Shown here: positions 46,701 through 57,599 of the stretch, piece after piece | Layout of the letters: each line of letters begins with the position of its first letter | Position numbering within the stretch: the first letter of the stretch is position 1 | DNA from: Sepiola atlantica | Taxonomy: Eukaryota; Mollusca; Cephalopoda; Sepiida; Sepiolidae | Direction of reading: 5' to 3' | Assembly (NCBI GenBank): GCA_963556195.1 | Contig: OY744521.1 | Span: forward strand, 136,146,899 to 136,210,898 | DNA: 64,000 bases | Notes under the pieces: model-generated | Told to the model about the DNA's origin: nothing | What the model saw: the letters and a program-made list of their open reading frames with translations, nothing else | Database searches by the model: none | Translations under genes and position numbers: made by a program

Positions 46701-46955
46701 TTTCTTCTTTTTAATCAAAAATATTTATATGTATGGGGAGGATAAAAAAAAATTGGGGAGTCAAAAAAATTGATATTTTTCTTTTCTTAACTAAAAATAT
46801 TTCTATGTATGGGGGAGGGTAAGATAAAAAATTTTAGGAAGGGTGGCCAAAAAAATGTCTTTCTTTTTAAACTAAAATTATTTCTAAACAAAAATCGGGG
46901 TGGGGCTGAAATTTTTTAAAATTTATTTTCAACTAAAAATATTCTTGGCATAAAC

Positions 46956-47084
46956 AAAGAAAATCAATGTCTAACCACCCAAGAAATATGACTGTAGCTC
47001 CATCGGTTTACGCGTGAGCGTTCATTTCTAACGCGGCAGCCTAGCAAAAATATGCGACCGGAGGGAGCATATATTTGCTAATAT
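46956..47084 (+). repeat. tRNA-like repeat unit with terminal hairpin (copy 1)
   Basis: Shares about 125 bp with 48140-48267. TGTAGCTCCATCGGTTTA resembles a D-arm and A box; GCGTT-CATTTCT-AACGC (47018-47034) folds as a 5-bp anticodon-like arm with a 7-base loop. The unit ends in a hairpin TAGCAAAAATATGC/GCATATATTTGCTA. No B box. Probably a tRNA-derived SINE fragment. Confidence 0.45.
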
Positions 47085-47222
47085 TAATAATGGAGTTTAT
47101 GTATCTGTCTGAAGCCAAAGCTATACTATTTAAGACCATTGTACTTATTATGAAATAGTATAGTATATATTATTCTAGACTAATGTATTATCTCTAAATG
47201 CTCAATTCAGGGGCATAGTATA

Positions 47223-47605
47223 GTGTAGTATCTGCTCTGTTGTCATGATACCGTATTACTTCCTTCTTTTTAAGAGGTGTTGAGGTAGTGTCGTATCTAT
47301 TCTGTTGTCATGATACCATCCTCTCAGGCATTACACCCTCTTCTTCTGAGAAGTTTGGAGTTAGTGTAGTATTTGTTCTGTTGCCATGATACCATCCTCC
47401 AGGCATTACCTCCTCCTTTTTGAGAGGTGTGGAGGTAGTGTAGTATCTGTTCTGTTCTTATGATACCATCCTCTCAGGCATTACCTCCGGGTTTTTTTAG
47501 AGGTGTGGAGGTAGTGTAGTATCTCTTCTGTTGTCATGTACCATCCTCCTAGGAATTACCTCTTTCTTTTGTGAGAGGTGTAGAGGTAGTGTACTATCTG
47601 TTCTG
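47223..47605 (+). repeat. U2 snRNA-derived tandem array, unit about 75 bp
   Basis: Units begin at 47223, 47288, 47364, 47438, 47514 and (partial) 47589, spaced 65, 76, 74, 76 and 75 bp. Each starts GTGTAGTATCTGTTCT or a near variant, which is the branch-point-recognition stretch of U2 snRNA. It continues with TTGTCATGATACCATCCTC, comparable to the TGATACGTCCTC of U2, then an ACCTCC...GGAGGT self-complementary segment that is not U2. Not a gene. A satellite that probably grew from a U2 fragment. Related units lie at 44051-44236. Confidence 0.6.
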
Positions 47606-48139
47606 CTTGCAACTAGCAAAAATATTTCTTTAGGTAGGGGAGAGTAAAAAAAATGGGGGGGGGGGATTTTCTTTTTAACTTAAAATATTTTAGGGGTTGA
47701 AAAAGGTAAAAAAAATTTGGGGGAGTAATTTTTTTTTTTTTAAACTAACAATATTTCTTTGGGTTGGTGAGAGTAAAAAAATTTACGGGTTGAAAATTTT
47801 TTTTACTAAAAATATTTCTTAGGGTAGGGAAGAGTAAAAAAAAATTGGGGAGTGGGATTTTTGTTTTTACAAAAAATATTTTGGGGGGAATTTTTTAAAA
47901 ACATTTTCTTAACTAATGTTTTTTTTACTAAAAATATTTCTTTGGGTGGGAGAGAGTAAAAACATTGGTGGGGGGCATTTTGTTTCTTCTTTTTCATAAG
48001 TTAAAATATTTTTTGGTGTAGGGGTATGGGTGAAAATAAATTTTCATATAAAAATAAATATTTTTAGGAAGGTTTGCGTGGGTAATTTTATTTTTTTTAG
48101 GTAGGGGTGAAAGAAATTTTACTTTTTATTTTTAGCTAA

Positions 48140-48267
48140 AAAAGAAAATCAATGTCTAACCACCCAAGAAATATGACTGGGCCGCCATCGGTTTACGGGT
48201 GAGCGTTCATTTCTGACGTGACAGCCTAGCAAAAATAGATGACCGTAGGGAGACTATTTTGGCTAGT
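48140..48267 (+). repeat. tRNA-like repeat unit with terminal hairpin (copy 2)
   Basis: Diverged copy of the unit at 46956. The anticodon-like arm survives as GCGTT/GACGT and the end hairpin as TAGCAAAAATAG/CTATTTTGGCTA, with changes on both sides of the stems. Confidence 0.45.
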
Positions 48268-48829
48268 ATATATAATTAAGTTTTCATGAATTAATAAATT
48301 CAACGTATTTGTATTTAATGAAACGTATCTACTTTCAGAAACTTTCATAACTGCATTTTATGATTCAATATGGATATGAATTAGATTGCGTTATGTCTGT
48401 GCGCACCTCGATACTTACGGTAAACATTCGACCAGAAATACAAACACACATTCAAATTAGTAGTCGAACCCGATAGAGAAATTGAATGCAAACGAAACAT
48501 GTTTACTCTTATTGACATAATACATCATTAAATCCACCCTAAATGACTTATGCTACAGGATTTAGGTTTCTCAGACATGTACTAATGTCTGTATTAATCG
48601 AGAGTGAGACTGAATAAACAGAAATGTTATCAGCATTACGACTTGTTATTAGTATTACAAGTCATTATTATAGTCATCTAATGCGATTCATATTTCGAGG
48701 ACACTAACTAATCGAAGCTTAGTAAACAATAATAAACGCTTTGTTTTCAACTAAACTGATGGGTAATAATTAGTTGGCTGCAGTAATATTGTTTGAGTCT
48801 TACTAGGAACCCGGAAAGAGGTCATAGGC

Positions 48830-49151
48830 CAGTGGTTCTCAGCCAGGGTGGATCCCCCCCCCCCCCGGAAAAATTTTAGGGTTTCAGGTGGGTGGGAATT
48901 GGCACTACAGATTAGCAGACGCAAAATAGATTCAGGGACACAAAAAACACAGTGGGCATTTCCCATCGTTACTGAAAAGAACATGTTGGAGTTTATCTCT
49001 GCTAGCGTTTGTATTAAATGCTATTATGTTAGTATTAGTTATTATTGTTAATGTGAATGCAAATTTTGAGTCAGACATTTTGTGAAAGGGGAGAAATATT
49101 CTGATACATGATGAAGAAGGTTTATGGACTAAAAAAGGTCGAGAACCAATG
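48830..49151. mobile_element. hAT-type non-autonomous element (322 bp)
   Basis: The left end CAGTGGTTCTCAGCC and right end GGTCGAGAACCAATG are inverted repeats with few mismatches and match the CAGTGGTTCTCAACC terminus common in hAT/Charlie-type elements. Flanking octamers TCATAGGC and ACATAGAC agree at 6 of 8, consistent with an aged 8-bp target duplication. A C13 run follows the left end. No transposase remains. Confidence 0.7.
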
Positions 49152-49322
49152 ACATAGACTATTCAATCGGCTATGCTATTGAGTTTAAATCCTTTAGGAT
49201 CTATTGTTCTCAAATTACTCATTAATACTTTACGGAAATGTACGAAAATAGAAACCTACGTTCAATTAAACGGAACAAAACGAATCCTATACAATCAGGA
49301 TCGTGATTTATTCTCAATTTTC

Positions 49323-49405
49323 ATCAATTTTCTTGGCCTTTTGGCTAGGTGCAAAGTGTAGTATCTGTTCTGATACTACACTTAATATTTTCTGTCCTCT
49401 GTTAG
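49323..49405 (+). pseudogene. U2 snRNA pseudogene, 5' portion
   Basis: TCTTGGCCTTTTGGCTAGGT, then CAAAGTGTAGTATCTGTTCT, aligns with U2 snRNA from its 5' stem-loop through the branch-point-recognition sequence. It then has GATAC and a CCTCTG remnant instead of the intact Sm-proximal region. Truncated copy; the downstream part of U2 is missing. Confidence 0.75.
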
Positions 49406-49972
49406 TAAAGATGATATCTTTCTACACTGAGCCATTTTTTTTTGTTCCAATATGTAGTGCCCTTTTGGTGGGGGGGTGGATGGCCCTACATTACAAACCG
49501 ACTTTGTGTCTAACTCTGCCCTCGTGGGGAGGCAAGTAAATAGTGACCTGAAAAGACCAAATCAGAATATTGCCTTCATATACTTCTCTAAGCATCTAAT
49601 AAATCATTGGAAACAAGTTTGATCCTTACCAATTTTCCCATATAGCTGACTTTGTACAAACTGTCATGTAAAAGCTTATGTTATAAAATGTTAGCCTTGA
49701 ATCAGCTAATTCGTGTTTGTCTAATTTCCAAAAATACACTCAAAGGACCATTAGGATCAGGTTTCCAAGTATCTCCCTAAACTAGAAGCAGACATTTTCG
49801 AAGTCAAGTTTATGTAAGCTTAAAGTCAAGTTTACATTAAAACTAGGTGTTTATTTTATCATTTGCATTGAATAAATATATATTTTTAAAGAAAGACGTA
49901 ATCGTATGAATTGTTTATCAACTTATAAAAAAGTACTTGTTAAATTTTGAAACTAGATTTTATTTTCCGCAG

Positions 49973-50039
49973 AAGTGTCTGTGTCTGCACCCTCTCTGAA
50001 TCATGTGTATTTTCACCAGCAACTTGTCTTCCATACGTT
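49973..50039 (+). CDS. Candidate exon 4 of the host gene
   Basis: A 67-nt block after a good acceptor (TTTTATTTTCCGCAG) with a possible donor GTAACT. Using the phase-1 G from 30427 it reads EVSVSAPSLNHVYFHQQLVF then HT, and leaves phase 2. Joined to SLPKEVFDISRKENN it gives the LP(K)...V.VS.P..L......VF pattern of a GAIN domain. Nearly 20 kb separates it from the previous candidate, which is plausible for cephalopod introns but leaves the link uncertain. The exons that should follow (GPS site, seven-helix region) were not found. Confidence 0.4.
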
Positions 50040-50424
50040 GTAACTTACCAAAGTCTGTCTAAAGTACAGAATCCTCTGACTGGGTTCAACAAAAATAGAT
50101 TATAAAAAAGTTCCACCATCGAAGGGAATCACATTTCTTTTATTAGTGTAGCGGATATAATCTGATTTGTGGGAGGGTGTGTGATAGCCTGGACTTTAGC
50201 TAACAACTGTAGGCAACCACAAATATTAACTCAACTGAATGACAATCACGACTCTTGCCTCTGGCGCGCGTTCGGACCAACTGTTGTAGCATATAAAAGG
50301 TTTTGAATTGATTTGTTACCGACGAACACCCAAAGTAGGCTATTCCCCGCCAGAATGCATAGCGAACACATCAAACTATTGCTGAACGGCAAGCTATTAC
50401 AACTGATTCGAAAATCGATTTTTT

Positions 50425-51170
50425 TATTATTTGGATTATTCGGACTACTGTTCTCATCTTGGATATTATTTTCACAACGTTTCGGTCGATGTAACCTCTG
50501 ACCTTCTCCAAGGGCGTCTTGTCGAACTCGGGAACTTTTATTTCGAACTCTGTACGGAATTCCGAACGGAACCCTTTATTTAATCCACGGGGATAGCTTG
50601 TTCTCGTTCCGTCAGCCATGACCGAGTAGAACTCTTAAGTAATTCTTTATTGTATAATTAGTATCGCCTGTACTGAAGATTTAACTTTTAACTTCCAGAA
50701 GACTGTCACTGATAACTGATTGTAATTAGCACTTTATCCGTTGCGCCACGGGTTTATGTGACAGTTCGCGTTGGCTTTGGCTTAAAACTGTAGGCACTAT
50801 GAACTTAACGACCCATGTTGTGAGAATAAAAGTCAAGATAAGAAGGGTAGTCCGAATAATCCAAATGGTACAAAGTATTAATCCTCATCTCCAAAATTCG
50901 GAAAGATTATATCTTCTAATATGTGCAAAACTATTTAAAAACAAACGAAAAGATTATTTTACGGGGAAACTGTATGACAATGGAATGTACACGAGTTAAA
51001 TTATGGGATTAGAAATTGATTGAATTTGGGAGAAAGTTTACCTCCATTATCGGATTTCCATGGAGAAAGTCGGAGGTTACATCAGCCGAAACGTTGTGAG
51101 AATAACATACAAGACTAGAATAGTAGTCCAAATAAACCAAATGATACAATCCTCACATAAAAAATTCTGA
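50425..51170. repeat. Three copies of a repeat with GGTTACATC..CCGAAACGTTGTGA
   Basis: Copies are at about 50425-50520 (minus), 50815-50885 (plus, partial) and 51056-51165 (plus). They share AGGTTACATCRRCCGAAACG, TTGTGARAATAA and AGTAGTCCRAATAANCCAAAT. The GGTC..GACC stem before GAAAC in the first copy recalls hammerhead stem II, but the CTGANGA box is replaced (GGAGAA). Confidence 0.55.
50725..50760 (-). repeat. tRNA-like A-box fragment
   Basis: Minus strand GTGGCGCAACGGATAAAGTG matches an Arg-type tRNA 5' half and pol III A box (TGGCGCAACGG). The B-box region has decayed. Probable SINE head. Confidence 0.35.
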
Positions 51171-51179
51171 AACATAAAA

Positions 51180-51700
51180 TCAAAATGTTTCGATACGTAG
51201 TTTCTAAGTTGATATTGAGACCCCTTTAAAAAATTTGAGACTGGATGAAAAATACTTGTTCTATTGTCCTCCCCTATTTACATGCATTTGTTTTCAATGC
51301 GTGTTCTGTCTACTTCACAGCCTTTGCATAAAATTTCAATATATTCCATATTACACACCGTTATGCCTTGAAGCTAGCTTTAAAAATTTATATTGATCAG
51401 TTAATAAGTTTCGAGGTTAGCCTACAAAAAACATGTAGTATAGTATATATATATATATAAACGTGACACAAGTACAATATCATATAAAAGAGAAAAAATC
51501 GTTATTTAAGGTTGATGGAGAAATGGTTGAGTCATTGTACCGTTCTAGAAAGTACCCGACTCTTGATGCAATCTTCTATCTACACAAGAGTCAGATACGA
51601 ACCAAGATAGAGTACTGCTGTCACATCTGGAAGATGCAGCTCAGAGTATCTTGATTGTCTTGCGTTATTCTTAAAAAAGACAATTAAATATTTTAGATCT
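51180..51700 (+). pseudogene. CR1/jockey-type RT fragment with upstream repeat sequence
   Basis: 51515-51655 reads VESLYRSRKYPTLDAI, FYLHKSQIRTKIEYCCHIW, the post-RT region seen at 22900. The upstream 51280-51490 (TTTCAATGCGTGTTCTGYC, GTTAATAAGTTTCGAGGTT) is duplicated before the related fragment at 55190, so both copies belong to one element family. Confidence 0.55.
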
Positions 51701-52535
51701 TTAGACTTAATTTATATACCATAATAATATATAATATGCTGGTTATTAATACGCCTATTCATTGATATGCCTTTTTTTTACCTAGATGCACATAGTAACA
51801 GGGTAACTGTTCGAGTAATAAGTGTTTAGCGAAATCACAATATTTTCAGTTTTCTTTACATCTGGAGTGGTACATAGTCCGCCAGTTATTAGTGGGTTTC
51901 ATCCTCACAGTGTAACCAGTACATCGGCGTATATACTCTCCTCTACGTAAGGGTAAGATATATTACAAAGCTAATTTAATGAAAACAAGCAATTACTTTG
52001 AAATAACGAAATATATGACCCGATTTTGTTGACAATACCGACATTGTGAGAGCGCTAGACAACACTAATCAACTATGATCATTCTTCCGTTAGTGTATCC
52101 AGATATATGTTTCTTCAGAGCACCAGTTTCTTTGAGATATATCTGATATATAATTTCAAGTTTCAGCAGGCGCAATGGTAGCTAATACTTCATGTTTTGT
52201 TGGCAGAGCTAAGCCTAGCGAATATCAGCTGATCTGAAATATAAGTATTATGATTTATGACATGACTTAGTCAATAAGAAACCCGATTGTATCGTCTTTC
52301 GTCCAGGTTAAAGCAGAAAAGAGTCCCGCTGAATCTAGACAGAACTTCGACCTACTCTTCTCTTAATGTTTATAAGTAGAACCATATTGAACATGTGAGC
52401 ACTTTGTTACTCTTATTATCGTCGATCTGGATCGGTTTTATTTAAAACAAGAAACCATAACTGAGAACGAAAGGTCTGTGAAGATGAGAAAATAATAATA
52501 GTGTAATGAACTATCAGAATCTTTCTATAATATAC
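51700..52535. other. AT-rich sequence, nothing recognised
   Basis: No open frame, exon or structured repeat supported. Confidence 0.45.
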
Positions 52536-52540
52536 ATATA

Positions 52541-52669
52541 GTAAAGTATGAAAATATATTTATGACAATTAACCTAAACAGAGGCGTCTGCGTGTTATCC
52601 CTACAGGGAATCGTAAAGCTAAGTGTCTCTGTGTAGCTTAATTGCCATAAATATATTTCCATGCTTTAC
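52541..52669. mobile_element. Palindromic MITE, second copy
   Basis: Arms GTAAAGTATGAAAATATATT... and ...AATATATTTCCATGCTTTAC enclose ATTAACCTAAACAGAGGCG and its counterpart CTCTGTGTAGCTTAAT. The same family as 37915, with a shorter loop. The tail motif (52676-52698) follows directly. Confidence 0.65.
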
Positions 52670-52757
52670 TACTACGCTCTACTCACGTATTGGGTACTAA
52701 AAATCAATACACAATATATCATATCACCTTATAATATTATTGTTTATTAATGAAATA

Positions 52758-52762
<5 letters not shown>

Positions 52763-52797
<35 letters not shown>
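52763..52797. repeat. (TA)n microsatellite
   Basis: About 16 TA units. Confidence 0.9.
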
Positions 52798-52799
52798 GT

Positions 52800-54060
52800 G
52801 TGTTTGTGGAAGTGCTGGTAATGCGGTGCGGGCTGTAGGTTCGGCGTAAGATCTTAGTGTTACATCTTCGGCGTTACATCTTCATGTTTTGTATAGTTTA
52901 TTACATCACTTTGCCTGGAAAGATGTGAATCTACCTCTCTTTTTTTCTATAAGCAAACGAGAAGGGTATACGAGACTCTAAAGCCTTAGTAGAGCAACTA
53001 ATACAATAATGTGATAAGGCAGGTATTTAATGAGTTGTTTGGGTGACCCTTTTTAGGGTCCAAGTTTTAGGGGACAAGATTTTGGGAGAGCCGAGTTTCA
53101 TGAAAACATTTTAAAGAAAAACAGTTTTAAGTAATATTCAAATGTGTGAGAAAGCGAGAGAAATGTTATATGATAAGCAAACAAAATAAATAAAGAGTAA
53201 AAAAGCATAAGTTCACAAAAGAGATATTTTATATATGTTTAAAATAGAAGTCTACAAAGATAGAAAAACATAGAATAATTGTTCATATTTGAGTGTCTTT
53301 GCAGAACAAGGGGGAATCATTAGTTGAGATATCGAGGAAGCCTGAGTCAACAATTTAAGGGCTGTCAATTATCCACGGGTCTGAAAAATCGTAATCAAAA
53401 CCTCCTCACTCAATTACTTAAATTACATTTCATTGAAATTTATTAAATAGAGTCAATAATCATTTGTTTTCATATTAGAAAGGTCAGTGAGGATTGTATG
53501 AAGTATTAAAATGGTTAAGTTTATAAATTTGTTTTCAATTAGCAGACTACATTAAAAGGGGATTCAAGCAGTGTGTGTCTGTCGCTTTTAGTGTGCGTAA
53601 GCGTAAGACGATGAAAGAGTTTATGCATTGTGTATGTGTGTGTGTTGGTGTCAGTATGGCTGTGTGCATGAGTTTAGAAAAGCATTTTCAGCTTTCCCAA
53701 GGCCCGATGAGTGCGATAGAGGTTGGAGAAACGTCGATGTTAGCTCTGTCGTGGATTTGGGCTAAACATCGAGTGTAAGGAAAAATCTAGCCTTATATGG
53801 AGTCAAGGTGACCCCAAAAAAGCAATTTCTATAAATTTCTATTAATTCAGAAAAATCCGCTGATTGGTTCGAAATATTATTATTTATTTTTATTAACTGG
53901 CGAATTCGTGCGCAAAGCCGTGTTCACACAAACGAGTTTAAGTACCTTCATTTTGGACACTTACCTATACAGAACTTGCCTGGTATAGCGTATGCTTGTT
54001 GATCGCCACAGTGAATGATTCACTATGTGGAGGGTGACAGATAATTTAACATTTATGCTT
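52800..54060. other. AT-rich sequence, nothing recognised
   Basis: A short TG-rich open stretch (53575-53778) has no domain and no convincing splice context. Confidence 0.4.
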
Positions 54061-54063
54061 CTG

Positions 54064-54065
<2 letters not shown>

Positions 54066-54124
<59 letters not shown>

Positions 54125-54295
54125 TAGAGAGAGAGAGAGGGGGAGAGGGTGGGAGGAAGAGAGACATATAGATTGATTGAGAGAGAGGGTGGGAGGAAGA
54201 GAGACATATAGATTGATTGATAGAGAGAGAGAGAGAGAGACATATAGATTGATTGATAGATAAAGAGAGAGAAATGGATAGATAGATAGATGAAT
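54066..54295. repeat. (TA)n followed by GAGA/GATTGATAGA tandem repeat
   Basis: TA units to 54121, then GA-rich sequence with two near-identical copies (about 54138-54179 and 54180-54220) of a block reading GAGAGGGTGGGAGGAAGAGA then GACATATAGATTGATTGA. Confidence 0.9.
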
Positions 54296-54309
54296 GCATC
54301 GACTTATCA

Positions 54310-54355
54310 AGCTACTGTCATGAGGCTTCAAAAGACGAAACACGTATCTGTGGAT
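54310..54355 (+). ncRNA. Hammerhead-like relic
   Basis: CTGTCATGAGGCTTC then AAAAGACGAAACACG resembles a CTGATGAGGC...GACGAAAC hammerhead half with the first box corrupted. Predicted inactive. Confidence 0.25.
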
Positions 54356-54779
54356 AATATATCTATATTGGGAGCATAACACCACATATAACAATATAGC
54401 AAGGACTAAGTAGTATCTTTTATGGATTCATTAATATTCAACTCATAAGTTCTAATAATAATCTGCTTTGCTCTCATTAAAAAATGTTTTAAAGTTTTAT
54501 GTCTACTATGTATTTCAAAAAAATCTTGACAGTAGTTTTTTTTATTCAAGTGGGCGTTCGGCTTCTTTGCTCTCTCTCAAATATAAATCAAAGTTAACTA
54601 ATTAGACTCCCTTTTTATGTCTACCATCTATATTCCAAATTTAATCAAATGTGTATGGGGCAGTTATACTTCCTTCAAAAGTAACTTAAACAACACATTA
54701 GATTCTCTTTGATATCTACTATCATATCTTTCAGATTTCATGAAAGTATTTCCTGTAGTGTTTAAACCCATCGGTACAT

Positions 54780-55520
54780 TTATTTGCAATGCGTGTTCTG
54801 CCTCCTTTGCAACATAAAACTAAATTGAATGCAATACTTTTTTTAATGCAAATCGCTACATACAAGGCATGAAGCCACTTGATGTAAGGAGCTATAAAAA
54901 ATACTACTTCAAAGTAAGAAACTAGCCAACGATAAGTTTTAGATGGGTAGTTCCGACCCAGAAAACAGCAATTCTGCCCGCTTTGTCAGAAACATTGCTC
55001 ATGAAAGCGAGAGTTATGAGGCGGCCGAAAGTAAACCCAAGGTCGACTTTTTACTCACCTATATATCCCACATTAACAACTGTTATGATTAGAAGCTATA
55101 TTAATAATTATCAGTTAATTAGTGTCGAGGTTTAACTTACACAAAGATGGAAACAACGCCAATATCATAAAAAATAAAGAAAGAATCTGTTAAGGTTGGT
55201 GAGAAAGTAATTGGGTCATTATACCGTTCCAGAAAGACTCATGATGCAATCCTCGACATATATAAGAGTGAGACGCGTAGAGTACTGCTGACATCTTCTG
55301 AGGAGCCACTCAGACTTACCTTTCTTGCCTTGGCAAAGTACAAAATCGACTTCACAATTTGGTGAGAAATTATCTCGTCTCTCTTCTACAGCCGCTTTCT
55401 CACAAAACATAAGTTGCTAGTCTTTCTCTCTCGTTATTTCCATGAACGATACTCGACTGCGCTCCAATCTCTAGTAATCAAACGTTCTTCGTTCCATTAA
55501 TCATTTTCAATACTGTAAAA
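54780..55520 (+). pseudogene. CR1/jockey-type RT fragment with upstream repeat sequence
   Basis: 55196-55300 reads GSLYRSRKTHDAI then IYKSETRR, and further decayed blocks follow: LTFLALAKYKID, SHKT/LLVFLSRYFHER. It parallels the copy at 22785 at the nucleotide level (TTTCTTGCCTTG.....GTACAAAAT, GCTAGTCTTTCTCT). The upstream part duplicates 51280-51490. Confidence 0.5.
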
Positions 55521-55524
55521 AAAT

Positions 55525-57595
55525 GTTATCATTATTAACCCGTATCCGTTACATGCTTTTGGCTTTGATAAGTAATGACTTATTGGTTAAAAAAAACATT
55601 ATAACATACGTCAACTTTTAAATCGGGTCTCATGTATATTTTATACTCCCTAACAACCATTTAAATGATCTTGAATTATTTTTAAATCTTTCTTATTTTT
55701 TCTCCTAGATATATGGTTGAAATTTCATTCAAATTAGAAATATTTGAATTTTGAGATGTTAGTTGTATGACCCCAAAACCATCATAACATATGTAAACTG
55801 TGACGAAATATTTAGAAAGTGTCATGTTTTGCTAGTCCCTCGCACTTCAATAGAGTTTAAAGAGCATTAGGAGAAATCACTTTGGGGCTATATATCACAA
55901 TTTTATCTCTGCGTATGACTTAAAACATAACAAAGGTAATGATGGAACAGGATATGACAGGTGAGAGAATGTCAATTTCTAGTTGAAAGCTTTCGCCGTC
56001 ATTCGATATAAAGAGATTGTACTCTCTCTCTCCCCCTCTCTCTCTCTCTCTTTCTCTCTTTCTCTCTCTCTCTCTCTCTTTCTCTCTTCATTAAAAACAT
56101 ATATGTATATAAAATAAAAATGTCCTCACTTATCAGATGAGGAAACCGTGAAAAACGAACAGACGGACAATCAATTAAAGTATTTTATATAGAAAGATGC
56201 AAACTGTTTTATGCTTACTTTACGTAATTCATCGATAATCAATGATGACGACATCCATGTTTCTTTGGTAGAAAAGTGTATGTTTAGTATAGTTAATGAA
56301 GACTTTGAAGACCTCTGACCCGGAAGTCAGAAGCATGTCACTTTCTGCAGGATGGACAAGAACTGCCTTATCCAGAACTTAGTAAATCTCGGGGAGGTAT
56401 TTTCTGTCTACGATTACGCCTCACACACGGCAGTTTTTTTTAGTTTCAGTGTGATACAAAGACTTCTGTGGCGTGGGATTTGGTGATTTAAAACAAGGAC
56501 GGCAAACCCCCAACGTTTGGAGTCATTGTATAATTAGGCAAAGATATACAAAAACGAAGAAACTCTGTCTCTCTCTCTCCACCTCTCTCTCCTTTTCTCT
56601 CTCTCTCTCTTTCTCTCTCCCCTCTTTCTCTCTCGTTCACACACGCACACACACGCACACACACACACGGATCCATACATTTGATCGCTTTGTTAGCTGA
56701 ACAATCTTTCATAGAACGTTTACATTTAAGAACCGTATAAATATTATTGTTAAAGTTTATTCTTTAGAACTGTCGTAATTAATACGATGCCATCCAAGTT
56801 TCTTGTTTATACAGCAATGTTCGCAATTAAAAGTTCTTTGTTGCCGGTTGCTATGGACAAATGGTTTTCCTGTACAAATTCTTTCACGCCAAAGTGTTCC
56901 AGATTATCTGGTGATGTTTATATTTCGACGGACACACAATTAACTGTGATTATTCGCATTTGAGCACGACGAGTATGGGAAGGTCTTTTTCGTTTTATAT
57001 ATTTTCTCTTTTCGGTTCATTTTTCATTTGAATCTATTCTAAACGGGCACAGTATAGCTACAAATCCGAACCGATGAAGATGCTTGATAACATCGTGTAA
57101 GTAGAAATGCAATACGAACGAACGTAAAAGAGTTACAAGCTTTTATAAGCTACTCTCTTTCTTTCTCTGTTAATTCGGCTTACTCTTCCCTTATCATTTC
57201 TGTATCGAGTGGAAATAGGGTACACTCAAATTAATAGCGTTATTCTACGTCCGTACAATCACGGCTTGGCGTCTCAAAATCAAATTTAAAAGATTATTTC
57301 ACGTAAAAGTTTGAACTCCACAATTTTCAACCAATTAGAAGAATTCTCTCGAGCCTATGGTAACTAGCAATTTTTCATAAAACACATCAACTTGATAACC
57401 AATCAAAAATACATTTAGCCAGAGACAAGACACCTAGTGAGTACGACATTACGCTCATCCTCCACCCTGCCCTTCGTAGCAAGGGGAAACAATTAACAAA
57501 CACACAAGTTCACACATATTCACACACTGACAAATCACAATGATTAAACATATATACACACAATGCTACACTGCCTACTACTCTGTTACACGCAT
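55525..57595. other. AT-rich sequence with CT and CA microsatellites
   Basis: CT tracts at 56024-56090 and 56567-56637, CA tract at 56638-56670. Nothing coding recognised. Confidence 0.5.
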
Positions 57596-57599
57596 ATTC

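Larger units (their letters stand above)
46720..48140. repeat. G/A-rich degenerate minisatellite field
   Basis: Many diverged copies of a unit like ACTAAAAATATTTCTTTGGG followed by GAGAGTAAAAAAATTGGGG, interrupted by the tRNA-like unit (46956) and the U2-like array (47223-47605). Confidence 0.6.
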
